From: Legionella waltersii
GTDB taxonomy: Bacteria > Pseudomonadota > Gammaproteobacteria > Legionellales > Legionellaceae
Assembly (NCBI RefSeq): GCF_001468085.1
Contig: NZ_LNZB01000036.1
Location: 44,967-108,966, forward strand
DNA: 64,000 bases
Direction: 5' to 3'
Part shown: in pieces, positions 16,929-25,737 of the stretch
Layout of the letters: the number at the start of each line of letters is the position of its first letter
Numbering within the stretch: position 1 is the first letter of the stretch
Notes under the pieces: generated by a model
What the model saw: only the letters and a program-made list of their open reading frames with translations
Told to the model about the DNA's origin: nothing
The model's database searches: none
Position numbers and translations under genes: made by a program

Positions 16929-18293
16929 CTATCCGTAATTTTGTAACAAGTATTCAGCAACGGCTCGAAGACCCATTGCCTCACCCCCTTCAGGTTTTCC
17001 TGGTTTACTGCTGATATTCCACGCCATGACATCAAAATGTACCCAAGGAGTTGATGCGGTCACAAAGCGTCTCAAAAACAAAGCGGCTACTATAGCTCCT
17101 GCATAAGCTGAAGGACTGGAGTTGGCGATGTCGGCAGCGTTAGAATTCAACAGTTCTTCATAGGGCGTAAATAAAGGCAAACGCCAAACAGGATCGGAAA
17201 CCTTGTCTGCTGCATCCACTATAGCCTGAGCCAATTGATCATCATTTGAGAACATTGCAGCGATTTCAGTACCTACAGCAACACGGGCTGCACCTGTTAA
17301 TGTAGCAAAATCGATGACTAGCTCTGGATTGTCTTCACAAGCTTTTACCACAGCATCGGCAAGAACAAGGCGTCCCTCAGCATCCGTATTTTCAATTTCT
17401 ACCGTTAGTCCATTGCGCATGGTTAAAACATCGCCAGGCCTAAAAGCATTAGGGCCTATCGAGTTTTCGACCGCAGGGATCAAAACCTGTAAACGAATGG
17501 GCAGTTTCTGCAGCATGATCCATTGTGCTAAACCAATCACATGAGCAGCTCCCCCCATGTCCTTTTTCATCAAGCGCATTCCAGAGGAGGGTTTAATGTC
17601 TAGACCACCACTGTCAAAGCAGACTCCTTTTCCAATTAAAGTGATTTTAGGGTGTTTTGCATTACCCCAAGTGAGAGACAACAGTCTTGGGGCTGAAATT
17701 GAGGCTCTACCTACAGCATGGATTGCTGGAAAATTCTCTTTTACTAGATCATCTCCTATCCACTGAGTAAACTCTGCTTTATGAGCTGTTGCTAATTGCT
17801 CTACGGCTTGTGCTAGTTCAGCGGGCCCCATATCACTCGCAGGTCGATTGATTAAATCTCGAACTAAATAGATGGATTTTGATAATGCTAAAATTGAATC
17901 TAACTCATTGGGATCAACGATTAACGTTTTGATTGGAGTATCCCATTTTTTATAAGCATCAAATCGATACTGTGCTAAAGACCAATTAACGGCAGCTTCT
18001 TTACTCAGCGGACCTTGTAGTCGATAACAACCAGGGGGTAATACTAGAGCTGCATTCGCTAAAGCGCTCTCTTGATTTCCTGTGCCAGAGCCTATGTAGG
18101 CTTTTTCAACAACCCCATCAGAATTTGGAATAAACGTGTAATCGCCTAACTTTCCTTTGAATTGACGAGCAAAAAAGCAATTGCTTTCTAGAGAGCTATA
18201 GTTGTCTTGGCCCTCTTCCCATTCGCTTTGAGAAATTAAACTAATTGGAACGACTCTATCGCCTCGAGTATTATAAAATAAGTCTGCTTGCAT
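16929..18293 (-). CDS. Second M17 leucyl aminopeptidase family protein
   Basis: This 454-residue metallopeptidase has the catalytic segments of family M17: [34 protein letters not shown] and DFATLTGAARVAVG. All residues expected to bind the two metals (K, D, D, D, E) appear present. The N-terminal domain is shorter and more divergent than in PepA, closer to the PepB-like or broad M17 subgroup. It starts 5 nt after the murJ stop, so the two are cotranscribed. Substrate preference cannot be read from the sequence. Confidence 0.9.
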   Translation of the reverse strand: MQADLFYNTRGDRVVPISLISQSEWEEGQDNYSSLESNCFFARQFKGKLGDYTFIPNSDGVVEKAYIGSGTGNQESALANAALVLPPGCYRLQGPLSKEAAVNWSLAQYRFDAYKKWDTPIKTLIVDPNELDSILALSKSIYLVRDLINRPASDMGPAELAQAVEQLATAHKAEFTQWIGDDLVKENFPAIHAVGRASISAPRLLSLTWGNAKHPKITLIGKGVCFDSGGLDIKPSSGMRLMKKDMGGAAHVIGLAQWIMLQKLPIRLQVLIPAVENSIGPNAFRPGDVLTMRNGLTVEIENTDAEGRLVLADAVVKACEDNPELVIDFATLTGAARVAVGTEIAAMFSNDDQLAQAIVDAADKVSDPVWRLPLFTPYEELLNSNAADIANSSPSAYAGAIVAALFLRRFVTASTPWVHFDVMAWNISSKPGKPEGGEAMGLRAVAEYLLQNYG

Positions 18294-18298
18294 GATAG

Positions 18299-19852
18299 TT
18301 AATCCCTCATTTGCCCACGAAATTGTTTCGGTCTAAGTCCCATTATAACCAAAGCTAGGAAATAAATAACTATCGCAGCAAAGACGTGTGACATTAACAG
18401 CGTTAATCGAGACAGTGGATGAAAGCTCATCCAATAGTCTACTGAACCGCTCATGAAGAATAAATACACAGCAACCGCCAAATTAGCAACAAGCAATTGA
18501 CCAATGAATTTAATCCATCCAGACGATGGTTTGAACAGATCTCGCTTGATCAACAATACCATTAGGATTCCACAATTCACGTAGCCTGCCAAAGCAGAAG
18601 CTAGTGTCAAACCTGCATGAGCCAGATGCCAAACAAAAATAAAGCAGAGAATTGTATTTACAATCATTGAAATTGCCCCCACTTTTACTGGAGTGCTGAT
18701 GTCCTGACGAGCATAAAACCCTGAGGCTAATACTTTAACCATCATAAATGCAGGAACTCCAGAACCTAGCATAATCAAACTTTTTTGAGTTTGTATGGCG
18801 TCGTAAGCACTGAATTTACCGTAGGCAAAACAACTCGCAATTAAAGGAAGGGAAAAAACAGATAATCCAATGCCTGCTGGTATACCGATTAATAAGATTA
18901 AGCGTAATCCCCAATCCAATGCCCGTGAATATTGGTCTGAGTTTTGTTCGACATGTTTTCTTGATAAGTGGGGAAGAATAACCGTCGCAATAGCCACTCC
19001 AAACACACCTAATGGAAAATCCGTTAATCTATCGGTGTAATACAACCAAGAAACGCTGCCTATTTTTAGATACGAAGCAAAGATACTATCCACCATTAAG
19101 TTCAACTGAGCGATGGATACTCCAAACAAGGCAGGAATCATGAGCTTAAGTACTTTGTTGACGCCTTGATCATCACGAACTAATCGTGGGCGAATCAATA
19201 GTTTACGCTGATGTAAGAAAGGCACTTGAAACAAGAGCTGAACAATTCCAGCGATTAATACGCCCCATGCAAGGCCGATCACTGGTTGAGGCAATACCGG
19301 ACACAAATACATAGCGGCGAGTATCATGCTGATGTTCAGTAGGACTGGTGTAAAAGCTGGGACTCCAAAGTACCCATAGGTGTTGAGAACAGCCCCTGCC
19401 ATAGCAGTAAGAGAGACTAGCATGAGAAAAGGAAAAGTGATGCGTAACATTTGGGTAGCTAACTCCGCACGATGACTATCATGACTAAACCCAGGAGCAA
19501 AGAGAAATACAATGACTGGAGCAGCAACTATTCCGATGACAGTGACTATGCTTAACACAGTACTCAAATAACCAGAAATACGGGCGATAAATGTGCGGAC
19601 ATCCTCTGGGGAGCGCGTTTTTTGATATTCAGCCAACACAGGAACAAACGCTTGAGCAAATGCACCTTCCGCAAACAAACGGCGCATGAAATTAGGAATT
19701 CTAAACGCGACAAAAAAGGCATCCATTCCAGCTTGTGCGCCAAAAAAATTGGCAAGAACCATGTCCCTAATAAACCCCATCATCCGGGATATAAAGGTCA
19801 TCAGTGAAACGAGAGATGTTGAACGTAACAGGCTTTGTTTTTTGGGGATCAT
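18299..19852 (-). CDS. murJ: Lipid II flippase MurJ (MviN)
   Basis: MurJ moves the peptidoglycan precursor lipid II across the inner membrane. The 517-residue protein is polytopic (about 14 segments) and carries the conserved N-terminal stretch MTFISRMMGFIRDMVLANFF and the loop FAEGAFAQAFVPVLAEYQ. The ATG at 19852 has only a weak ribosome binding site, but it gives the usual family N-terminus. It is divergent from rpsT, the typical gammaproteobacterial neighbour, with a REP pair between the two genes. Confidence 0.96.
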   Translation of the reverse strand: MIPKKQSLLRSTSLVSLMTFISRMMGFIRDMVLANFFGAQAGMDAFFVAFRIPNFMRRLFAEGAFAQAFVPVLAEYQKTRSPEDVRTFIARISGYLSTVLSIVTVIGIVAAPVIVFLFAPGFSHDSHRAELATQMLRITFPFLMLVSLTAMAGAVLNTYGYFGVPAFTPVLLNISMILAAMYLCPVLPQPVIGLAWGVLIAGIVQLLFQVPFLHQRKLLIRPRLVRDDQGVNKVLKLMIPALFGVSIAQLNLMVDSIFASYLKIGSVSWLYYTDRLTDFPLGVFGVAIATVILPHLSRKHVEQNSDQYSRALDWGLRLILLIGIPAGIGLSVFSLPLIASCFAYGKFSAYDAIQTQKSLIMLGSGVPAFMMVKVLASGFYARQDISTPVKVGAISMIVNTILCFIFVWHLAHAGLTLASALAGYVNCGILMVLLIKRDLFKPSSGWIKFIGQLLVANLAVAVYLFFMSGSVDYWMSFHPLSRLTLLMSHVFAAIVIYFLALVIMGLRPKQFRGQMRD

Positions 19853-19940
19853 GGTGTATGGGGATCTTGGGATTAATGTTTAGGATTTTATATCTGAGCT
19901 TGTGAGATAATCAAGATTGATGAATTATCAGACTCCATTT

Positions 19941-20008
19941 TCCGCTCCCTTACGGTCGCGGCTTGGTTAACTCATTAGCAACTGAGCCGCGACCGTAAGG
20001 AAGCGGAT
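19941..20008. repeat. REP inverted pair between murJ and rpsT
   Basis: TCCGCTCCCTTACGGTCGCG ... CGCGACCGTAAGGAAGCGGA, arms around a spacer of about 15 bp. It lies between divergent promoters, about 30 bp upstream of the rpsT -35 box. Confidence 0.88.
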
Positions 20009-20038
20009 GATATCATTGCAAGATAAAAAGCTTAGCTA

Positions 20039-20067
20039 TTGACAAAATCTAACTCATTGTGCATGAT
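20039..20067 (+). promoter_or_regulatory. Promoter of rpsT
   Basis: A perfect TTGACA (20039-20044) is followed after 17 nt by CATGAT (20062-20067), a 4/6 match to the -10 consensus. The predicted transcript starts about 30 nt before the GTG start codon. Confidence 0.65.
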
Positions 20068-20106
20068 CGTTATTTTTTGCAACAACCGATTGAGTGGAGA
20101 TTTTAA

Positions 20107-20373
20107 GTGGCAAATATTAAATCAGCGATTAAGCGTGCTCGTCAAAACGTTAAATTGCGCCAACATAACGCCAGTGCGCGTTCTATGTTCCGTACCTACA
20201 TTAAAAATGTATTGAAAGCTGTTGAATCTGGTAATCAAGAAGATGCTCGTGCCGCTTACTCAAAAGCTCAACCAGTGATTGATAAAGCTGCAAACAAAGG
20301 ATTAATTCATAAAAACAAAGCGGCTCGAATTAAAAGCCGTTTAGTTGCCCGTCTTAAGGCAATGTCTGCCTAA
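20107..20373 (+). CDS. rpsT: 30S ribosomal protein S20
   Basis: This 88-residue, strongly basic protein has the classic S20 sequence: ANIKSAIKRARQNVKLRQHN at the N-terminus and IHKNKAARIKSRLVARLKA at the end. It binds 16S rRNA early in 30S assembly. The start codon is GTG at 20107 after TGGAGA. Non-ATG starts are also known for rpsT in E. coli, where they matter for autoregulation. It is a single-gene unit with its own promoter and terminator. Confidence 0.98.
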   Translation: MANIKSAIKRARQNVKLRQHNASARSMFRTYIKNVLKAVESGNQEDARAAYSKAQPVIDKAANKGLIHKNKAARIKSRLVARLKAMSA

Positions 20374-20405
20374 ATCTGTGTTTCCGTCGCTCTAAGTTCG
20401 AAACG

Positions 20406-20435
20406 ATCAAGCCGGTTTTTCCGGCTTGATTTTTA
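20406..20435 (+). terminator. Rho-independent terminator of rpsT
   Basis: ATCAAGCCGG-TTTTT-CCGGCTTGAT is a perfect 10-bp stem followed by TTTTTA, 32 nt after the rpsT stop. Confidence 0.92.
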
Positions 20436-20445
20436 TTGAGCACTC

Positions 20446-21630
20446 TTACTGTCGAAATTCATGATCATTTAAGTTCTCATCGGGAGTATCATGCTCAGTC
20501 TGTACAGTAGGGGCTAAAAATCTCGAATAAAAGTCGTTATGCCCAAATGCAGCAACCACTCCCCGGAAAAACCCAAACATGGTTAAATTACGTGTTGGTA
20601 GCAATAAAGGAGATAAACGAGGATGTGAGTACACTTGTGAAAGGGTATCCAAAGTTGACTTCATGGATTGGATATTCTCTTTGGCAATAATCTGTTGTCT
20701 TTCTGAATCGTTTAACCTGCTATTTATTTTTGATTGAAAATCATCAACAGGAAATCTCATTATTCTGGCATATTGCTCAACCATCGCCTGGATATAGTTT
20801 GGATTTATTTGGATGCTATTCACGTTGGGATTGACGACCGCTGTAGCATTGAACGAATGAATAGCAACTCCTTTTAACATCTGATGCCAAGAGATTGGGG
20901 CAAAAAGGAGTCGAGCAATCCAGTTTCTGTTGTCTTGAACATGACCATAACTACTGGTTAAACAATCAGCAAAATAATGCAACGTTTCTTTAAATTGAAG
21001 AATACGGGCTTCTACTTGTCCTTGATAAACAGCAAGGTTCCCATTGCACTCTTCTTTTGCAAACTGATGTTGCTGCAATGCTGTTTCTAATCGGTTGGAA
21101 TAATAAAGTACTGTCTCACGTCCTTTAGCCGCATGCTGCCATTCTTTATTGACATTCTTAGCCATCTTATACGCTAATGTGATACTACTAAAGTCAATGT
21201 TTGACTCAACCGTCTCCGATAATTCTTCCAATTGATGCAAACACTCCATGATGTTCACCAGCTCACAGATTTGGCTAACGGTTTCAGAAGTATTCGTTGA
21301 GGAACGTTGATACACTGTTCTGAGAATTTGATTGTCCTGCTGAGGAACAACTGGACTTTCTAAAGGGACTTCAATGTCTTCCTGATCAAGGCGATTAGGC
21401 AAATTCACTTTCTCTGAAATCAAGCTTGTGATCAGAAATAAAGGCAAGCCCTTTTCTTGTATCAAACGTCCCATTTCTGTCCTGTTTGCTGCGCTAAAAA
21501 CATCCCTCCAATGGCTTTTTTCTTTCTCTGTTAATTCATCCTGGGACTGCAACCAACTTTCAATTTCAATGCTGAGCTTCGCTTTAGCCAATTGAATTTG
21601 CTTCTGTAACTCTTCCATGCTTAAAAACAT
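20446..21630 (-). CDS. Unknown protein, possible effector
   Basis: I do not recognise this protein (394 residues from the ATG at 21630). It begins MFLSMEELQKQIQLAKAKLS, is rich in Gln, Glu and helix-forming residues, and has no signal peptide. Short hydrophobic stretches (RGVVAAFGH near the C-terminus, LIQEKGLPLFLITSL near residue 60) are too weak for clear membrane spans. The C-terminal tail TEHDTPDENLNDHEFRQ is acidic, as in many Legionella Icm/Dot substrates. The frame stays open about 100 codons upstream, but that part runs through a repeat and the degenerate palindrome at 21655, so I reject the longer start. An alternative start is the ATG at 21618. Confidence 0.6.
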   Translation of the reverse strand: MFLSMEELQKQIQLAKAKLSIEIESWLQSQDELTEKEKSHWRDVFSAANRTEMGRLIQEKGLPLFLITSLISEKVNLPNRLDQEDIEVPLESPVVPQQDNQILRTVYQRSSTNTSETVSQICELVNIMECLHQLEELSETVESNIDFSSITLAYKMAKNVNKEWQHAAKGRETVLYYSNRLETALQQHQFAKEECNGNLAVYQGQVEARILQFKETLHYFADCLTSSYGHVQDNRNWIARLLFAPISWHQMLKGVAIHSFNATAVVNPNVNSIQINPNYIQAMVEQYARIMRFPVDDFQSKINSRLNDSERQQIIAKENIQSMKSTLDTLSQVYSHPRLSPLLLPTRNLTMFGFFRGVVAAFGHNDFYSRFLAPTVQTEHDTPDENLNDHEFRQ

Positions 21631-21654
21631 TCTCTTATGCTCACTTATTAAAAT

Positions 21655-21683
21655 GGGGACGAATCCCATTGGGGTTTGTCCCC
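21655..21683. repeat. Degenerate copy of the 29-bp palindrome
   Basis: GGGGACGAATCCCATTGGGG followed by TTTGTCCCC aligns with the consensus over the same 29 bp but has several mismatches, so the stem is imperfect. It lies 25 nt upstream of the start of the gene ending at 20446. Confidence 0.65.
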
Positions 21684-21794
21684 TACTCTCGTAATGGTGT
21701 GGGATGAATTTATCACTATGATTCGTCTTGTTCAATTGCAATATAGTGGACAAAAAAATGGGATTTGATTCAATTTGAACCTTAATAAAACAGT

Positions 21795-21915
21795 ACTGAG
21801 GAAAAACCACAAGGTCGAGGCAAAATGTGTTTTTAATGTGGGAGTTTAGATAAACCAAATGACCGAATTCAAAGCACTCTTTAACGAAGAGAGTGGGCGT
21901 TTTTCGTAAGACCTG
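21795..21915. repeat. Dispersed repeat of about 120 bp, copy 1
   Basis: The block contains TCGAGGCAAAATGTG, GGAGTTTAGAT, ACCGAATTCAAAGC and TTTAACGAAGAGAGTGGGCG, ending TTTTTCGTAAGACCT. It aligns along its whole length with 57866-57990. It has no coding capacity and fills most of the gap between the two unknown genes. Confidence 0.75.
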
Positions 21916-21974
21916 CAGAACGTATTGCAGGAACAATCGAATGACCCTTTAAGGATCACCCGATTGAATAGATG

Positions 21975-23393
21975 TTACATTGAGGGTTCCATTCCGACAG
22001 GAAGTGATTCTTCGCACTCATCATCGTCTTCAGAGACAGGTTCAACGTAACGTCGACCAAGAATCTGACATAAATTTATCTTGTCTTTAGTGGACATATA
22101 GCACACCACTGACTCTATTGGGTTTGCAAGGTCTATTGGAGTTTCTTGACTTTCACTTAAGCCCTTTTGCTCTTCACTGCTTGCTTTATACGATTTATAC
22201 ACTGCTGGTTCCATAGGAAGCTTGTCATTAATTTTCCAATCATCCACCATCGCCATGTACAAACTATTTAAGAGCATTTTTGCATTTCTAATCTTGATGA
22301 AGAGTTTTTTCTCTTCTTCATTTCTTGGTGCTGAAAACAAAGACAATGCGTAACCATACCAACCAGAGACTTTTGGCTCGGGCTTTTTAGGTTCAATCGT
22401 TGAAAATTCCCGGTAGGTAAGGACTATTTGTTCAATGAGTGCCTTTTGATAAGACTGATATTTTTCAGGTAACTTCGTATTTCTGATAAGCCATTCTGAA
22501 CGCTGCAATTTTCTTACAAGACCTTTGACTTCATCACAGTGCTCAGAATCAACACCCAGCAAGTTGAGCGTTTCGTCAGACAACGTTTCAATTTCTTGAG
22601 GCGGGACCGTCCAATATAATTTAACGTCAGGATCTTTGAAGTCTCGATAATACACCACATCTCCAGAGGCTTTTTTATGCTCTCTAACTGGTCCTGTGCT
22701 GTGCAAATAAATACGTTCATCTTGGCCACTAAATCTAGGAACAGATGGGTGTTTGCCTTCCTCAGTTAAGCGGTCAATTTGCTCTTTACTAAGCACTTTC
22801 GATAATAAGCTTATGGATTGTGTCTTACAGGTCGAAGAACAGCTAAGACTCGGCCCGGTCCACCCCAAGCTCATGCGTAACTCAAAAGGTTTTAATCTTG
22901 GCTCTCTTTTTTGTTGTTCCGCTTTTATTAACTCAATTTTATAAATGAGATTGGAAAATTGTTCATGAGAATAAATACGCTCTTTACCTTGTTCTTTCCC
23001 TTTTATGCCCTGAGACTCAACCACTTCTTTAACGGCTTGTTCTTGATCGGAAACCATTTTCAAGCATTCTTGCCTCAGTTGTTTAAAGCTGTCCTCCGTC
23101 AATTCAAAAGAAGTACCATGAAGCCCACATCCTAAATCCAAGTATCTTGCATCTTCGTGCCTCAGCCAACCATGGTTACCCGTCAAATCAACGTCCAAGC
23201 CGATTTTCTTCTTCAATTGATTCAAATAGGAATTACTGGGATTTGTGGTTGGGAGTCCATAAAAACCCCAAGTATCAACCACCTCCAACATCTTTTTCTC
23301 TTCATCCATTTTTGAGAAAAGAATACAACTATGCCACAAGGGATTACCGCCAGCTTCACCATCAAAAGTACAATGCGTAACTACGTATTTCAT
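21975..23393 (-). CDS. Unknown protein, candidate Icm/Dot effector with acidic C-terminus
   Basis: The 472-residue product has no recognised domain. The N-terminal region (KYVVTHCTFDGEAGGNPLWH, then LEVVDTWGFYGLP and GCGLHGTSFELT) has Cys and His in positions that could suggest a papain-like or NlpC-like fold, but I cannot confirm a catalytic set. The last residues, EDDDECEESLPVGMEPSM, carry a glutamate-rich block close to the C-terminus, a known feature of many Icm/Dot substrates. I chose the ATG at 23393 because GGAAG lies 6-10 nt upstream; the upstream extension lacks such a site. It is divergent from the kinase-like gene. Confidence 0.65.
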   Translation of the reverse strand: MKYVVTHCTFDGEAGGNPLWHSCILFSKMDEEKKMLEVVDTWGFYGLPTTNPSNSYLNQLKKKIGLDVDLTGNHGWLRHEDARYLDLGCGLHGTSFELTEDSFKQLRQECLKMVSDQEQAVKEVVESQGIKGKEQGKERIYSHEQFSNLIYKIELIKAEQQKREPRLKPFELRMSLGWTGPSLSCSSTCKTQSISLLSKVLSKEQIDRLTEEGKHPSVPRFSGQDERIYLHSTGPVREHKKASGDVVYYRDFKDPDVKLYWTVPPQEIETLSDETLNLLGVDSEHCDEVKGLVRKLQRSEWLIRNTKLPEKYQSYQKALIEQIVLTYREFSTIEPKKPEPKVSGWYGYALSLFSAPRNEEEKKLFIKIRNAKMLLNSLYMAMVDDWKINDKLPMEPAVYKSYKASSEEQKGLSESQETPIDLANPIESVVCYMSTKDKINLCQILGRRYVEPVSEDDDECEESLPVGMEPSM

Positions 23394-23652
23394 ATAGACT
23401 TCCTTCTCGTTAAATCCATATAAAACAAGAAAATGCATTTCGCTACGAAATAACTTGTTCCAAATTGAAAGAAAATTAACCTTTCAGTAATGACATTAAG
23501 GCATGAAATTATTTTCGTAAAGCGTTGATTAAAAATTTCAAGTCACGATGCAAACAATGACCCAGGTCAGGCCTGTCTCTTTAAAGGCCAATTTGATCTT
23601 TCTGGTGTGTTTTTATACACTTTATATAATAAATTAACTGTTTTGAGGTCAT

Positions 23653-24894
23653 ATGCCAAGCATTGAAGAAATTATGAGTGGTAAAGACATCTCTAAGCAT
23701 TATTTGGGAGAAAAATCCGATAAATTCAAAATTTTTCGATTTAAAAATGGAGTGTATGCAGTTCGGTTTAATGAAGATCAGTCAAAACCGCCAGATTTTA
23801 TTCAGATGTGGGTAAGCCACAAAGGTGAAGGCACAATGGGAGAGCCAGAACCTATTGGCCGAGGATTATTTGGAGTTGTAAACAAAAAAACAACGGATAA
23901 AGCAGTTAAAACGTTGAGTGGAGCATCAATTACTCCAGAGGACGGTGTAGAAAACAATCTTGCCATATTAGAGCAACAATTCTTATTAAAAGATCATCAC
24001 ATTGACGAGTATTTCATACTGGGTTTATGGAATATAAAAAATAAAGGCAACGTGGTTTTTAATATGCCTTATGTAGAAGGAAACATACATGCTCCTAAAG
24101 AAAAAATTAGGCCACAATTTGATGAATTTATTCTAGCCCTTAAACAATTAAATGAATTGGGTTATGCTCATCCTGACTTAGCAAACTCTTACTCTCACTC
24201 CAGCTTTCAAAATATGATCATATCAGAATCAGGAGTAAGGCTCATTGATCTGGATAAAGGACTATGGAAATACAATGAAGGTCAATATCAAGCACCGTTA
24301 GCCCGAGATCAATGGATATACGTCTATAATCATCAATTTAGTAATAGAGCTACTCCGTGGAAAATTGCCCTAAAGCATTGGTATGACAAACACCCAGATC
24401 AACCCATATCTGAAAACCCTCAAGCCTTATTAAAATTATATAACAATGGATGGCTTTCACTGCCAACTAGTCTTGTTAGAGACATGCATTTGAAGAACAC
24501 CGAAGTAGGCGTTGAGGAATATCAAGCTGGCAGCACAGTAAATAGAGTACATACTTTTCACGAAGCTAGCGCTGAAGATCTAGGCTATGCAGATGACTTT
24601 AAAAAAATTAAAGAAGAATTTATGGGAATTAAAGGAGATGCTCTTAAACGCGTTATTATCAAAGAACTTAAAGACTCCTTAGAGAGCATAGATACCTTGG
24701 AGGATTTAGCACGTAGAAAATTGAGTTTTTATGACTCTCCAAAAATGAAAATTTTAGATATAGCTCAGGGCAAAACAACCTCCATATTAGGACCGTTAGG
24801 CCTAAAAACTAGTTCGCACGATGCAGTTGCACAGCTGTTTAAAGATGCGGAGAAAAGGATTCAAAATCAAGAACGAAATTCACAGAAGTTATAG
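23653..24894 (+). CDS. Atypical eukaryotic-like protein kinase, candidate effector
   Basis: The 413-residue product shows a protein-kinase layout with altered motifs. There is a glycine-rich loop, IGRGLFGVV (68-76), and a probable ATP-binding lysine in KAVKTL (K86). The catalytic loop is HPDLANSYSHSSFQNMII (H173, D175, N187), with HPD for HRD and a stretched spacer. LIDLDKG (D199 or D201) stands for DFG. No signal peptide or membrane segment is present. Legionella effectors include several such kinases (the LegK group), so this is probably a secreted kinase or pseudokinase. The C-terminal ~150 residues are of unknown type. Its end overlaps the convergent FkbM gene by 6 nt. Confidence 0.75.
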   Translation: MPSIEEIMSGKDISKHYLGEKSDKFKIFRFKNGVYAVRFNEDQSKPPDFIQMWVSHKGEGTMGEPEPIGRGLFGVVNKKTTDKAVKTLSGASITPEDGVENNLAILEQQFLLKDHHIDEYFILGLWNIKNKGNVVFNMPYVEGNIHAPKEKIRPQFDEFILALKQLNELGYAHPDLANSYSHSSFQNMIISESGVRLIDLDKGLWKYNEGQYQAPLARDQWIYVYNHQFSNRATPWKIALKHWYDKHPDQPISENPQALLKLYNNGWLSLPTSLVRDMHLKNTEVGVEEYQAGSTVNRVHTFHEASAEDLGYADDFKKIKEEFMGIKGDALKRVIIKELKDSLESIDTLEDLARRKLSFYDSPKMKILDIAQGKTTSILGPLGLKTSSHDAVAQLFKDAEKRIQNQERNSQKL

Positions 24895-25737
24895 TGTCCT
24901 TTTTGCATAAATCATATGGTGGTTTAATCCAAATTGAGCAAATATCGGATTTCGATGAATGCGCGTCACATAACCATGGTGCTTTAAAAACGCATCTACC
25001 TTTTCAACTCGATGATTGATGTCATGCACTTCTATACACAGTTGTTTAATCGTTGAAAATTGCTCAGGCTTAATTCCTTTCAGTACATCCACTTCAGCCC
25101 CTTCCACGTCTATTTTTAAATAATCAATTCGATCAAGAGAGTGCTGATTGATAACCCTGCCTAATGAACTCAAGCGACAAGTTAATTTAGTTTCAGCAGT
25201 GATTTTCTTAAAATGTCTTTTGATGATATAGGAGCGCAAAAAGGGTAGGTATTTCAGCAGATAAAACAGGGGCTTATTGTTTATCTCCGATAGCTGCGCC
25301 AATCTCTCGTATTGTAAAAATGGTTGAAAATTAGAAATGAGTTTGTCCTTAGGTCGATAGCTTGCCGTCAATGAACTGTTTCCAAATTGTGTAAATTCGA
25401 TATCACAATCTTCCGGTGGATCTCCCAGTGCAAGATTGTATAAATGCGTCATTGATTTATAGGCCTCTAAATTACGCTGCAAACACTCGAAATTGGAAGG
25501 GATGGGTTCAAAGCTATAGAGCTGTAGGTCTCTTTGACAATGTTGTACTGCAAGCAATGAAAAAACCCCGATGTTTGCGCCAACATCGAACACAACATCA
25601 CCAGGTTTTAATTCAAGGAAATCTAAAAAATAGGCGTTTGACTCTATAATTTCATACAGTAGAAAATCCAAATCTGACTCATTAACGTAGTAGATTTGTC
25701 CCATTTTTGTGTCTTTTTTGGATGGTTCTTTAGGCAT
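24889..25737 (-). CDS. FkbM-family SAM-dependent methyltransferase
   Basis: This 282-residue protein contains the FkbM methyltransferase fold: KPGDVVFDVGANIGVFSLLA for SAM binding, LYSFEPIPSNFECLQRNLEA, and the hallmark RIDYLKIDVEGAEVDVLKGI. FkbM enzymes O-methylate sugars, polyketides and peptides; the substrate here is unknown. The ATG overlaps the stop of the TauD-like gene by 8 nt, and that gene overlaps enhC by 8 nt, so the gene probably ends a five-gene operon starting with enhA. Confidence 0.88.
   Translation of the reverse strand: MPKEPSKKDTKMGQIYYVNESDLDFLLYEIIESNAYFLDFLELKPGDVVFDVGANIGVFSLLAVQHCQRDLQLYSFEPIPSNFECLQRNLEAYKSMTHLYNLALGDPPEDCDIEFTQFGNSSLTASYRPKDKLISNFQPFLQYERLAQLSEINNKPLFYLLKYLPFLRSYIIKRHFKKITAETKLTCRLSSLGRVINQHSLDRIDYLKIDVEGAEVDVLKGIKPEQFSTIKQLCIEVHDINHRVEKVDAFLKHHGYVTRIHRNPIFAQFGLNHHMIYAKRTL

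Noticed and set aside
23500-23560. CpxR-like site (GTAAA-N6-ATTAAA) in the divergent region upstream of the kinase gene
   Set aside because: The second half deviates from the consensus and the region is AT-rich, so it cannot be distinguished from chance.
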